From Acholeplasma sp. (GTDB taxonomy: Bacteria > Bacillota_I > Bacilli_A > Acholeplasmatales > UBA5453): a stretch of DNA of 54,725 nt. The stretch lies in NCBI GenBank assembly GCA_012839355.1, contig DUNK01000030.1, positions 1 to 54,725 of the forward strand. Reading direction: 5' to 3'. The position numbers were made by a program, and so were the translations under genes. The notes under the pieces were generated by a model. It was not told the DNA's origin and did no database searches. It worked only from the letters and a program-made list of their open reading frames with translations. Below, one piece after another: positions 1 to 8,058 of the stretch (position 1 is the first letter of the stretch; every line of letters starts with the position of its first letter).

Positions 1-284
1 TTCTACTGTAAATAGATCATCATTCATTAATCCCATTAATAAATCTAAATCAGTTACTTCTTCAATTGCCTGTAAGTCTTGATCGTGTTCATCATCAACA
101 TCATTTGCGCTCATTGGGTTAATAGCCATTCCACTTAAACTTTCTTCTACTCCAACAACTGCACCCATCCCATATACCATTTCCGGACTCTTAACTTCGT
201 CCAATGTAGCAGATTTGCTACCTCCGCAACTAACTAATAAGCTGCTCCTAAAACTAATAGTAAAACAAAAATATTTCTTTTCAT
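1..284 (-). pseudogene. Lipoprotein gene with a frameshift in the signal peptide, cut by the window edge
   Basis: An ATG at 284-282 follows a good ribosome site (AAAAGGAGAG) and opens a lipoprotein signal peptide, MKRNIFVLLLVLGAA, but this frame stops at TAG (236-234). The frame one base off continues directly with LLVSCGGSKSATLDE and stays open to position 1. One extra T between 240 and 241 (TT to TTT in the read strand) would join the halves into a standard signal peptide with lipobox LVSC. The mature part is acidic (VDDEHDQDL) and I do not recognise its family. Either the gene is a young pseudogene, it varies at a short T run, or the assembly lost one base. The gene continues beyond the window, so its true end is unknown. 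Confidence 0.7.
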
Positions 285-518
285 GTCCATCTCTCCTTTT
301 TTTTTCTTTTGTTTTCACCAAGTATACGAACTCAAATTCATTTTTATTGGAAACTTCTTCAATTATGTGAAAGTTCACACAAATTAGTTTCCTTTTCTTA
401 TATCCTTTATATATATAGGGGTTTTAAGATTGATAATTCCTTAAGGCAGATTAAGTATTATCTTCCAACAAAAATGTTTTTAAGATTATGTTATAGTAAA
501 ACATCTACACCTTTTCAA

Positions 519-548
519 CAAAAAAGAGGCTACTGCCTCTTGTTTTAT
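519..548 (-). terminator. Intrinsic terminator after the small membrane protein gene
   Basis: The stem AAGAGGC/GCCTCTT (524-530 with 535-541) has a 4-base loop. On the minus strand it is followed by a T run (519-525). It sits directly after the stop codon of the 545-814 gene. Confidence 0.75.
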
Positions 549-814
549 CTTTTGTTTTTTTTAGAATACTGCCAAATAATATAACCTATTGATATACTGA
601 GCGCAACTCCTATTAAGAAAAGCGTAATGCCTATATGTGGTCTATTGGGACCTGTAGCAACTACTATATTTACAGCAATAACAAGAATTGAAAACCCGCA
701 TGCATAAAGAACTTTTGATACAAACTTATCGCTATCTTTAAACGATACTCTTTCAATTACAAAAAATACAACAACATAAATAAGCACTGCTAATATAGCT
801 GATAAAATATTCAT
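545..814 (-). CDS. Small three-helix membrane protein, unknown function
   Basis: The 89-residue protein has three hydrophobic stretches (about 1-23, 34-55 and 61-82) and a Lys-rich C-terminal end (YSKKNKR), so it is probably a small integral membrane protein. I do not recognise a family. The ribosome site AAAAGGAGTT overlaps the stop codon of the upstream leucine-rich-repeat lipoprotein gene, only 13 bases away, so the two are almost certainly one operon ending at the hairpin just downstream. It may help anchor or export its neighbour, but that is only inference from position. Confidence 0.65.
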   Translation of the reverse strand: MNILSAILAVLIYVVVFFVIERVSFKDSDKFVSKVLYACGFSILVIAVNIVVATGPNRPHIGITLFLIGVALSISIGYIIWQYSKKNKR

Positions 815-827
815 AACTTAACTCCTT

Positions 828-1883
828 TTAATTAGTCGGGCTTGGATTCCCATCTTCATCAATATTCCAGTTTGGTTTATAATATACAACCAATGATGAA
901 CTGTTCCAATGCTTACTAAAATTACTTCCTTCTTCTAAATGTTCTAAATATAAAATTAAATTGTCGGCAGTTTTAAACGCATCAGTTTCAATTATATCAA
1001 CACTTAAAGGGACGATAAGTGTTTCTACTTTTTTCATTCTCGCAAAAGCTAAAATGCCAATTTTTTCTAAATTATCATTTAAAACAATTTTTGTTAAATG
1101 CTCGTTATTATAAAAAGCATGATTGGAAACTTCTAATACTTCTTCTAACAAAGTATATTCAGTATCTTTCTTACCGCTTGGATAAATTATTAGTTTTGTC
1201 TTATACTTATTATATAAAACTCCATCAACAGTTGAAAAGTTTATATTTCCAACTTGAACATAGATGTTTTTTAATCTTTTACAATTATAAAATAAAGGTG
1301 AACCAATATTTTCTACTTTAGATGGCAACATAATTTCTTCTATATTTGTTTCACTAAAAGCATTACTACCAATCGTTTCTAAAAGACTTCCTTCTTCAAA
1401 AGTTATCAAACTTAAACTTTGTGCATTTGAAAATGCAAAATCACCAATCGTTTTAACACTTTTAGGAATAACTATAGATCTTAACTCAACAGTATCTTTA
1501 AATGCATTATCACCAATACTAATTAATTCACTATTTCCTTCAAAAATTACTTTTTCTAATTTTCTTGAATCAAAGAATGCTGCCTCTTCAATAACTTTAT
1601 AATTAGGTGGAATAACAACCGCTTTTAAACTTGATCCATGAAACGCTCTTGCCCCAATTTTAATAACTGGTTTAGTTCCGTGTTCTACTGTTGTAAACTC
1701 TTTGGGTAGCGTAATACTTCTAGGAAGGTCTTTATTGTATCCAATAATTTGATATGCTACTACTTCTTCATCTTCTAAAACATCACTAAAAATAAGATTA
1801 TCAATTGTCTTCTTAGAATTACTACAAGAAACTAAAAAACTTACTAAAAATATTGTTACTAAAATTGTGAGTGTTTTTTTCAT
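828..1883 (-). CDS. BspA-like leucine-rich-repeat lipoprotein
   Basis: The 351-residue protein starts with a lipoprotein signal (MKKTLTILVTIFLVSFLVSC), so Cys20 should be lipidated and the protein held on the outer face of the membrane. Repeats of about 23 residues of the LRR_5/BspA type fill residues 50 to 310, with recurring units such as IKIGARAFHGSSLKAVVIP, ISIGDNAFKDTVELRSIVIP and KTIGDFAFSNAQSLSLITF. Proteins of this family often bind host or community surface ligands, but the ligand here is unknown. The start has a clear ribosome site (AAAAGGAGTTCTTATT) and an extended -10 promoter 27 bases upstream. It is the first gene of a two-gene operon. Confidence 0.85.
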   Translation of the reverse strand: MKKTLTILVTIFLVSFLVSCSNSKKTIDNLIFSDVLEDEEVVAYQIIGYNKDLPRSITLPKEFTTVEHGTKPVIKIGARAFHGSSLKAVVIPPNYKVIEEAAFFDSRKLEKVIFEGNSELISIGDNAFKDTVELRSIVIPKSVKTIGDFAFSNAQSLSLITFEEGSLLETIGSNAFSETNIEEIMLPSKVENIGSPLFYNCKRLKNIYVQVGNINFSTVDGVLYNKYKTKLIIYPSGKKDTEYTLLEEVLEVSNHAFYNNEHLTKIVLNDNLEKIGILAFARMKKVETLIVPLSVDIIETDAFKTADNLILYLEHLEEGSNFSKHWNSSSLVVYYKPNWNIDEDGNPSPTN

Positions 1884-1909
1884 AATAAGAACTCCTTTTC
1901 ACTTATTTT

Positions 1910-1918
1910 ATTATAACA
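1910..1918 (-). promoter_or_regulatory. Extended -10 promoter of the LRR lipoprotein gene
   Basis: The minus strand reads TGTTATAAT, a TATAAT -10 with the TGn extension, 27 bases before the start codon. No convincing -35 is visible. Confidence 0.6.
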
Positions 1919-1984
1919 TGTTTATAAAATGCCTTCACATTTTTTTAAAAATGTTAATATCCTTTTTTCTTTTTTTGAGTTTTG

Positions 1985-1993
1985 TGTTATCAT
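1985..1993 (+). promoter_or_regulatory. Extended -10 promoter of the 2025-3815 gene pair
   Basis: TGTTATCAT is a -10-like hexamer (TATCAT) with TGn extension, about 31 bases before the start codon at 2025. It probably serves both the tail-anchored gene and lpd, because no terminator separates them. Confidence 0.5.
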
Positions 1994-2024
1994 TTTTGTA
2001 TAGGGATATGAAAGGATTTTTATT

Positions 2025-2411
2025 ATGAATGAAAATAAATCAAAAATAAATAATAAAACACTTACTATTAAAAGTGATTTAAAAACACCTACATTTAACT
2101 TAACTGTTAACGAACGCGATTATGGTGTTATCAAACAACATAACGTTATTCAAACAAACACTCTTAACTCAAAAATTGATTTAACTTTCTCTGTTTTAAC
2201 GAAATCAACAAAGATGTCTTTAAGAATGCTTAAGAATGAGACAATAACTGTTAAGTGGAATAAAATTAAAGGTCGTTTTGAAATTATTAATAATGAAGAT
2301 ATCATTATTTCCCAAAAAACTTATTTATCAAAGTTTTCTAAAGTTTTTTATCCCGCATTAGGGGGATTAATATTGCTTATTATTTTAATTTTACTCATTT
2401 GTCTTTTATAA
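2025..2411 (+). CDS. Tail-anchored membrane protein, unknown function
   Basis: The 128-residue protein has a hydrophilic, Lys/Thr/Asn-rich N-terminal part (1-105) and one hydrophobic helix at the extreme C-terminus (about 107-128, ending LILLICLL), so the soluble part should be held at the membrane from the cytosol. No signal peptide or known motif was seen. The start has the ribosome site AAAGGA 9 bases upstream. It lies 36 bases before lpd on the same strand with no terminator between, so the two are probably cotranscribed. A role linked to lipoamide enzymes is possible but has no direct support. Confidence 0.6.
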   Translation: MNENKSKINNKTLTIKSDLKTPTFNLTVNERDYGVIKQHNVIQTNTLNSKIDLTFSVLTKSTKMSLRMLKNETITVKWNKIKGRFEIINNEDIIISQKTYLSKFSKVFYPALGGLILLIILILLICLL

Positions 2412-2447
2412 TAAACATACAAATTATTTGTTTATAGGGAGAGAGAT

Positions 2448-3815
2448 ATGAAAAATTATGATTTAATAATAATTGGTAGCGGTCCAGGTGGATATGTTGC
2501 TGCCATTAAAGCTGCGCAAGAAAACTTAAGTGTTGCACTCATTGAAAATGAGAATATCGGTGGTGTGTGTTTAAACCATGGATGTATCCCAACAAAAGCG
2601 TATATTAAAAGTGCTAAAACTTATAAAGACTTTAAAAACGCTAAAAACTATGGTATTACAGTTTTAGAAAATTCAGTTTCAATAAATCTTAAAGATATAG
2701 TCAATAGAAAAAATAGAATCGTTAGACAATTAACCACAGGCGTCGCTTATCTTTTAAAGAAGAATAAAGTTGATGTTTTTAATGGTTATGGTACTCTTAT
2801 CAGCAAAGACGAAGTAAAAGTTAATGATGAAATACTAAAAGCTAAAAATATCATTATCGCTACTGGTGCAAGCCCGATTGTTCCGCCAATCAAAGGTGCC
2901 AAAGAGGCGTATGAAAGTGGCTTCTTAGTAACTAGTAAAGAACTTTTAAAATTAACTGAGCAGCCGAAAAGATTAACGATTGTTGGTGGTGGGGTTATTG
3001 GTGTTGAGTTTGCGACAATCTTTAACTTCTTTGATTCAGAAGTAACTATTTTAGAAATGGCTAATGATATCGCAAATACAATGGATGAAGATATTATTAG
3101 AGAGTATACAAAAGTATTAAGATCATCTAAAGTTAACATTATTACAAACGCCAAAGTTACAGAAATTGGTACTTCTTCTGTCTTATATGAAAAAGATGGA
3201 AACATAGAAACTCACGAAACAGATTTAGTTTTAATGGCGATTGGAACTAAACCAAACTTAGATGCCTTTAAAGATGTAGACATTAAATTAAACAAATACG
3301 GCGTTGAAGTTAACGAATTCATGCAAACAAACATCAAAGGTATTTATGCAATTGGTGACGTGACCGGAAAATTAATGTTAGCGCATGTTGCTTCTAAAGA
3401 AGGTTTTGTTGCAGTTGATCATATTTTAGGTCGTGTTGATAAACCAATAAATTATAACGCCATTCCAAAAGCCATCTATGGTATTCCTGAGATTGCATCA
3501 GTTGGCTTAAACGAAGATGAAGTGAAAGCGAAAAACATTAGTTATACAATTTCCAAAGTGCCTTTAATGGCTAATGGTAAAGCATTAGCTGATGGGCAAA
3601 CATTAGGGTTTATTAAACTGATTAAAGGAACCGAAAATGATGAAATATTAGGCGCACATATTTTAGCATATAACGCTGTTGATATCTTAAGCGAAATAAT
3701 CGTTGGCATGAATTCAAACTTAACTAATGCCGATTTAGCAGACGCAGTTCATCCACACCCTTCCTTATCAGAAATAATAATGGAAGCGGCGCTTAAAAAA
3801 CCAATTCATATTTAA
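2448..3815 (+). CDS. lpdA: Dihydrolipoamide dehydrogenase (E3 / L protein)
   Basis: This flavoenzyme reoxidises the dihydrolipoyl arm of lipoyl proteins using NAD+. At 455 residues it has the usual length. Visible parts in order: FAD-binding GSGPGGYVAA (10-19), the redox disulfide GGVCLNHGCIPTK (Cys41 and Cys46), the NAD-binding GGGVIGVEFA near 180, the second FAD motif AIGDVTG near 300, and the C-terminal catalytic HPHPSLSE (His437, Glu442). No pyruvate or oxoglutarate dehydrogenase genes are nearby. In this window its likely client is GcvH of the glycine cleavage operon at 42-46 kb, and lplA lies 4 kb away. There is no fused N-terminal lipoyl domain. A hairpin terminator follows at once. 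Confidence 0.95.
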   Translation: MKNYDLIIIGSGPGGYVAAIKAAQENLSVALIENENIGGVCLNHGCIPTKAYIKSAKTYKDFKNAKNYGITVLENSVSINLKDIVNRKNRIVRQLTTGVAYLLKKNKVDVFNGYGTLISKDEVKVNDEILKAKNIIIATGASPIVPPIKGAKEAYESGFLVTSKELLKLTEQPKRLTIVGGGVIGVEFATIFNFFDSEVTILEMANDIANTMDEDIIREYTKVLRSSKVNIITNAKVTEIGTSSVLYEKDGNIETHETDLVLMAIGTKPNLDAFKDVDIKLNKYGVEVNEFMQTNIKGIYAIGDVTGKLMLAHVASKEGFVAVDHILGRVDKPINYNAIPKAIYGIPEIASVGLNEDEVKAKNISYTISKVPLMANGKALADGQTLGFIKLIKGTENDEILGAHILAYNAVDILSEIIVGMNSNLTNADLADAVHPHPSLSEIIMEAALKKPIHI

Positions 3816-3836
3816 AAGGGCAGCAGCCCTTTTTTC
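3814..3836 (+). terminator. Terminator of lpdA
   Basis: The stem AAAAGGGC/GCCCTTTT (3814-3821 with 3826-3833) has loop AGCA and a T run. It begins within the lpdA stop codon. Confidence 0.8.
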
Positions 3837-3850
3837 TTTTATACACAAAT

Positions 3851-3886
3851 AAAAGCACCCCCGTTTTTTCGGGAGTGCTTTTTTAG
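3851..3886. terminator. Bidirectional terminator between lpdA and the MMPL partner gene
   Basis: AAAAGCAC/GTGCTTTT (3851-3858 with 3875-3882) encloses CCCG/CGGG with one internal mismatch. T runs follow in both directions. On the minus strand it ends the 7842-3903 operon. Confidence 0.8.
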
Positions 3887-3902
3887 TTTCTAATCGTTAC
3901 AA

Positions 3903-5783
3903 TTAATATACTATTACAAACTGAACGCTTTTAGGTTTAGGATTGTCTGGGTGAATAAAACTTTCAATTTCATATTTGTTGGGAAGTAAATCTAAATAGT
4001 CTTTTACATTTGTGAGCATTTCTAAACCTTGATAGAAACTATATTCTTGATGTTCTTGTTTTATTGTTAATCCTTCATTTAATAAGATAAATGCTCGTAA
4101 TGGTTGGGCAAGTTGAAGTTCGCCACCAGTTAATTCTAATATTGCTTCTAATCCTACTTTTCTCGTTGCTAATTCTTCTAAATCAAAGTTTGAAAGCATA
4201 TAATTAAGCGCATTAATTACTCCAATATTTTCTGGGTCATTTTCAATACCATCAAGAGTTACAATTGCAGTTTGCATAACTATTATTTCTTCTTGAACTG
4301 TGAAGTGTGGGAGTGCTTGTTTTAATGCTTCGCTATATGCTGCAAGTTTTCCATTTAAATCAGTTAATTCAGTTGCTAAAGAAATATTAATATCCAGCAA
4401 TTCAATAACATAATTAACAAGTTCTGTCATTTCTTTTTCATACAATCGAAACTCTCTAATTAACCCTAAGTTATCAATCTTCATTGATTCTAATTTTGAG
4501 GATAATAAAGTTAATGTTTGTTTAAATGCATCTTTTTCTTCAATGAGATTATTTATATCACCTAATTGAACTACTATGCCCCTAAGGATTTGTTCGATCT
4601 CAGTAACAGTTGTTAACATCTTATCTAACTTTTCATATGATGTGTCATAACCACTAATTGTTTCTATGTACGATTCAACATTTGGTTGATGTGTTTCAAT
4701 ATATGCTGCAATTCTAGCATATACTTCCTCTATTACTTCAAGTTGATTTTGAATTTCAAGAACATGTCCAAGAATCGCTAATTTTTCAGGAACAGTTTCA
4801 CCTTCTTGAATTAGCGCTGCTGGAGCTAAAATATTGCCAACTACTTGTTCAGTAAAAATCTCTGGCATTTCTGTGTTTTCTAAAGATTCAAAAGCACTAA
4901 TTAAACCTGGATGTAACATTGTAATTAATGAATCTAATCCTCCTATACTACTTTGAATACCATACTTCAACACACCAATTTGGACTTTAACTAGTGTTGC
5001 TGCCGTTGGCAACAACGAAACATTGCCAAACATTGACATATCAAAAGGTATTGCGCTTAACATATCAAATTCTTGTAAAGCGATTTGGACTAAACCTAAA
5101 CTAAAACTTGAACTTTTTAATTCAATTGTAAATGTTTGACTAGCATTTGGCATTACCATATATGCTAAAGTGTTAAGTCTGCCAACAAGTACACTAGCAC
5201 TTGCTCCTTCACTGCTAGTTATTTTGTTTCTTACGATATCAATTGGTAATTGAATCTGTGCTAAATAACCACTTTCATAATTTGGAGTTACTTCAAGTGT
5301 AATTGTGATATTTCCACTCTTGCCTACAAGATTTTCATATGTAGTTTCTACTCCTTCTAACTTATACTTAAAACTAAATTTAAATGGTAATTCATACTCT
5401 TCTTTATCTAAAGCAACTTCAAAAAAATAATCACTATCATCTTTTAAAACAGGGATTTTAGCTAAACCAGTTTCAGCGTTAACATCCAAGTCTAAAATAT
5501 TAGATAAATTTGAGTGCCCTCCACTTAAATATTTTCCTTTATAAGTTACATATGTTTCTTCTTCAACATCAGCTAGGTGAACAACACCTTTAAGTGTTTC
5601 AACTTCACCCTTTTTGTTTAACTTAACAAAAATTGTCTCATCACTTTCATTATCCTCTAATGTTGCCGCAACCGTTGGAAAACTTGGTTTTGCAGGCGGT
5701 TCAACTGGATCTTTTTTATTTACACATCCAACTAAAACTAACGATAATAAAAGTAACACTAAACTAACTATTCTTTTCTTCAT
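3903..5783 (-). CDS. Lipoprotein partner of the MMPL exporter
   Basis: About 626 residues with a lipoprotein signal (MKKRIVSLVLLLLSLVLVGC), so it is tethered outside the membrane. Residues about 40-160 form a beta-rich region with a DSDYFFEV segment and LVGKSGNITITLEV. From memory this resembles the N-terminal domain of the YhgE-like, heptad-repeat proteins found beside MMPL transporters in clostridia; that link is inference. The rest (about 290-590) is mostly helical and coiled-coil-like. Two ATGs are possible. The one at 5792 touches the ribosome site AGGAGG with no spacing, whereas the one at 5783 has 9 bases, so I chose 5783. The start overlaps the end of the exporter gene by 20 bases, which implies translational coupling. 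Confidence 0.75.
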   Translation of the reverse strand: MKKRIVSLVLLLLSLVLVGCVNKKDPVEPPAKPSFPTVAATLEDNESDETIFVKLNKKGEVETLKGVVHLADVEEETYVTYKGKYLSGGHSNLSNILDLDVNAETGLAKIPVLKDDSDYFFEVALDKEEYELPFKFSFKYKLEGVETTYENLVGKSGNITITLEVTPNYESGYLAQIQLPIDIVRNKITSSEGASASVLVGRLNTLAYMVMPNASQTFTIELKSSSFSLGLVQIALQEFDMLSAIPFDMSMFGNVSLLPTAATLVKVQIGVLKYGIQSSIGGLDSLITMLHPGLISAFESLENTEMPEIFTEQVVGNILAPAALIQEGETVPEKLAILGHVLEIQNQLEVIEEVYARIAAYIETHQPNVESYIETISGYDTSYEKLDKMLTTVTEIEQILRGIVVQLGDINNLIEEKDAFKQTLTLLSSKLESMKIDNLGLIREFRLYEKEMTELVNYVIELLDINISLATELTDLNGKLAAYSEALKQALPHFTVQEEIIVMQTAIVTLDGIENDPENIGVINALNYMLSNFDLEELATRKVGLEAILELTGGELQLAQPLRAFILLNEGLTIKQEHQEYSFYQGLEMLTNVKDYLDLLPNKYEIESFIHPDNPKPKSVQFVIVY

Positions 5784-7842
5784 GTTTTTCATCCTCCTTT
5801 TTTCTATATGTAAGTAATTGAATTGGTTTATCTAATACCGATAACAAGGCCGGTAATGCAAATAAGACAAATATACCTGAATAGAGAGCTCCAAACCCGA
5901 TTAACTCTCCCATTTCACTAACTGCTTCAACTCTAGATAGTAACGCTTCACTAAAGCCTGCAACAGCTAACACTAATGATGAAACGATAATTGAGTGGCT
6001 TGATTTTGTTAGAGCCATAATTGATGCTTCCTTAGGCTTCATATCCACTCTAAACTCTTGATACCTACTGGTAAGTAATACCGCATAATCTATTGTGGCC
6101 CCTAACTGTAAACTAGATACAACTAGATAGCCTATATACGATAATGTTTTATCTTGGAAATAAGGTGCTGCGATATTGACCCAAATTGCTGTTTGAATTA
6201 AAAGTACTAATACAACAGGAATTAATGCTGATTTAAACACTATTGCAATAACTAACATAATCGCTAACACAGAAACTATTGCCACAATAACACCATCTTT
6301 AATTGAAACTTCTTTAATTTCAGTAAGCGATGTTACAACTCCTAATGCTTTAGCTTCACCAAAATAGTATTCTGCGTTTTCAATAATGAAGTCGCTAACC
6401 TCATACATTTCTTCTGATTCAGCTCTTAAATTAATATTGATAATCATTCTTGAATAGTTTTCGCCCATAAATTGAACTAAATATTCTTCTGGTACTATCT
6501 CTATTGGCATTTCCGGATCTATTGTAGTTACTAAACTTTGAATGCTTCTTACTCTTTCGTGTGTCAGCATTTTCTCAGCAAAATTTATTGCTTCTGTTTT
6601 TTGTTCGTTTTTATATAACACTACAACTGGTTGGTTAAACCCAAACACTTCACCAATTGCATTATCATGTCTCGTTTCTATTTTGTTTGGATCAGGTAGC
6701 CCTGCTGCACCATAAAAGAATTTAGTTTTTCCCTGGAAATAAAATGCTGTGCCTGCAATTATTAAAAGAACTGCAACTATTCCCCATCTAACTTTTTGAA
6801 TTCCTTTTCCTAACTTTTTAAATTCTGGGACTAATTTTCTATGTTTCGTCTTAAATAGTAATTTATCAAATGTAACTAGTAAAAGTGGCATTAAGAATAT
6901 CGCTGTTAAGAAACTGATAAAGACTGCTTTTGATAACGAGATACCAATATCAGTTCCGAGTGTATAACGCATTGTTAATAACGCTAAGAAACCAAAAATC
7001 GTTGTTAGTGCACTTGCTGTAACTGAACCCATCGCACCCTTCATCGCATCACTAACTGCACTCATTACATCCATACCCTCTTCTCTCTTTTCCATATATC
7101 TATGAATAAAGAACAGAGAATAGTCTAAACTCATCGCAAGTTGTAAAGCACTCGCAATTGCCATCGTTAAAAATGAAACGCTCGGCATTAAACAATTTGT
7201 TCCTAAATTAATAACAATCGCCACTATTAAATTAATTAGTATTACAACTGGCTCAATCCAACTAGTTGAGAATATAAATAAAATGATAATCGCTATAGGC
7301 ACTACAACACTCATAATCATTACCCCTTCTTTAAAGACGAGGTCTCTATTACCTTTAGCTACAATTGGCTCACCGCGATATTTAGCATCATAATTATTTA
7401 ACACTACTTTAATGTCATTAATTGCTTGATCTGTTTTTGAACTATATTCGTCTTCTAAAAATTCAACCATATAAAGTAGTTTTCCATCTTTATAAAAAGC
7501 TTCAACCATTTCACGAGGATAACTTTCAATTGGCTGCGTTATATCAACCACACTTCCTAACCAAGTAACACCTTTTACATTTTTAACATTACTTAATTCT
7601 TCTTGAAGTTCTTCACCTTGAAATAAATTGTCTTCTTCAATCATAATTTCCATATTAGATGTAACGCCGAATTCATCCTTCATCAATTTAAGCGTCTGTT
7701 TTGTTACTGAATCTTTTGGTAAGTATGAACTCATGTCATAATTAATTTTAACAAGTGGCGCTAACGCAATAGATACAACCAACAATACAGAAAATACAAC
7801 TATGGTAATTATCTTACCTTTTTTTGATAATAGTTTTTTCAT
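5764..7842 (-). CDS. MMPL/RND-superfamily exporter
   Basis: The 692-residue membrane protein has the two-fold repeat of the RND superfamily: one helix, a large outer loop, then five helices, twice. The signature GxxxDY-like motifs appear once per half, in ASALQLAMSLDYSLFF (first half) and SSLQLGATIDYAVLL (second half); these Asp residues carry the proton pathway in MmpL-type proteins. MMPL proteins export lipids, siderophores or polymers, but this substrate is unknown. The start has a strong ribosome site (AAAGGAGGG) and a near-consensus promoter. The lipoprotein gene downstream overlaps it, so the two probably form one export machine. The C-terminus is short and Lys/Glu-rich (KKEDEKHEEKNS). 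Confidence 0.9.
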   Translation of the reverse strand: MKKLLSKKGKIITIVVFSVLLVVSIALAPLVKINYDMSSYLPKDSVTKQTLKLMKDEFGVTSNMEIMIEEDNLFQGEELQEELSNVKNVKGVTWLGSVVDITQPIESYPREMVEAFYKDGKLLYMVEFLEDEYSSKTDQAINDIKVVLNNYDAKYRGEPIVAKGNRDLVFKEGVMIMSVVVPIAIIILFIFSTSWIEPVVILINLIVAIVINLGTNCLMPSVSFLTMAIASALQLAMSLDYSLFFIHRYMEKREEGMDVMSAVSDAMKGAMGSVTASALTTIFGFLALLTMRYTLGTDIGISLSKAVFISFLTAIFLMPLLLVTFDKLLFKTKHRKLVPEFKKLGKGIQKVRWGIVAVLLIIAGTAFYFQGKTKFFYGAAGLPDPNKIETRHDNAIGEVFGFNQPVVVLYKNEQKTEAINFAEKMLTHERVRSIQSLVTTIDPEMPIEIVPEEYLVQFMGENYSRMIININLRAESEEMYEVSDFIIENAEYYFGEAKALGVVTSLTEIKEVSIKDGVIVAIVSVLAIMLVIAIVFKSALIPVVLVLLIQTAIWVNIAAPYFQDKTLSYIGYLVVSSLQLGATIDYAVLLTSRYQEFRVDMKPKEASIMALTKSSHSIIVSSLVLAVAGFSEALLSRVEAVSEMGELIGFGALYSGIFVLFALPALLSVLDKPIQLLTYRKKEDEKHEEKNS

Positions 7843-7887
7843 TGATTCCCTCCTTTTTTTTAAATAAGATTTTTAATTTCTACCTAA

Positions 7888-7916
7888 ATTATAAATACAA
7901 AAACCCCGTTTTTCAA
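7888..7916 (-). promoter_or_regulatory. Promoter of the MMPL operon, nested in the lplA terminator
   Basis: On the minus strand TTGAAA (7916-7911), 17 bases and TATAAT (7893-7888) make a near-consensus sigma-A promoter. The -35 lies in the loop and arm of the hairpin that ends lplA. Confidence 0.75.
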
Positions 7917-7925
7917 GGGGCTTTA
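7902..7925 (-). terminator. Second terminator after lplA
   Basis: A CCCC/GGGG core with flanking A/T pairs (about 7902-7925) is followed on the minus strand by a short T run. It overlaps the -35 of the MMPL operon. Confidence 0.6.
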
Positions 7926-7934
7926 AAAAAAATC

Positions 7935-7957
7935 TAAAAAAGGTGGATTTTCCCTTT
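7935..7957 (-). terminator. First terminator after lplA
   Basis: On the minus strand AAAGG/CCTTT with a 9-base loop is followed by a TTTTTT run. The stem is short, so it is probably weak and backed up by the hairpin at 7902-7925. Confidence 0.45.
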
Positions 7958-8058
7958 AAAAAGCCACTAAGATACGCTACATAATTCAAAAAATATCCAT
8001 TTTTGAGCATATTTTGACACGCGTTGAAGTTTAGACTTTTTGAGGGTTTGTGCAGTTT

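Noticed and set aside
484-545. Extended -10-like TGTTATAGT at 489-497 on the plus strand
   Set aside because: It would only drive about 40 bases of RNA into a terminator and toward a minus-strand gene; no product fits.
309-584. 91-codon open frame on the plus strand
   Set aside because: It has no ribosome site, lies in AT-rich intergenic DNA, and crosses the terminator and end of the minus-strand membrane gene.
1019-1321. Plus-strand open frame inside the LRR lipoprotein gene
   Set aside because: It is the antisense of a clear repeat protein and has low-complexity Leu/Tyr/Lys composition. The same applies to other long antisense frames, for example 2786-3205 opposite lpdA and 43269-43535 opposite the gcv genes.
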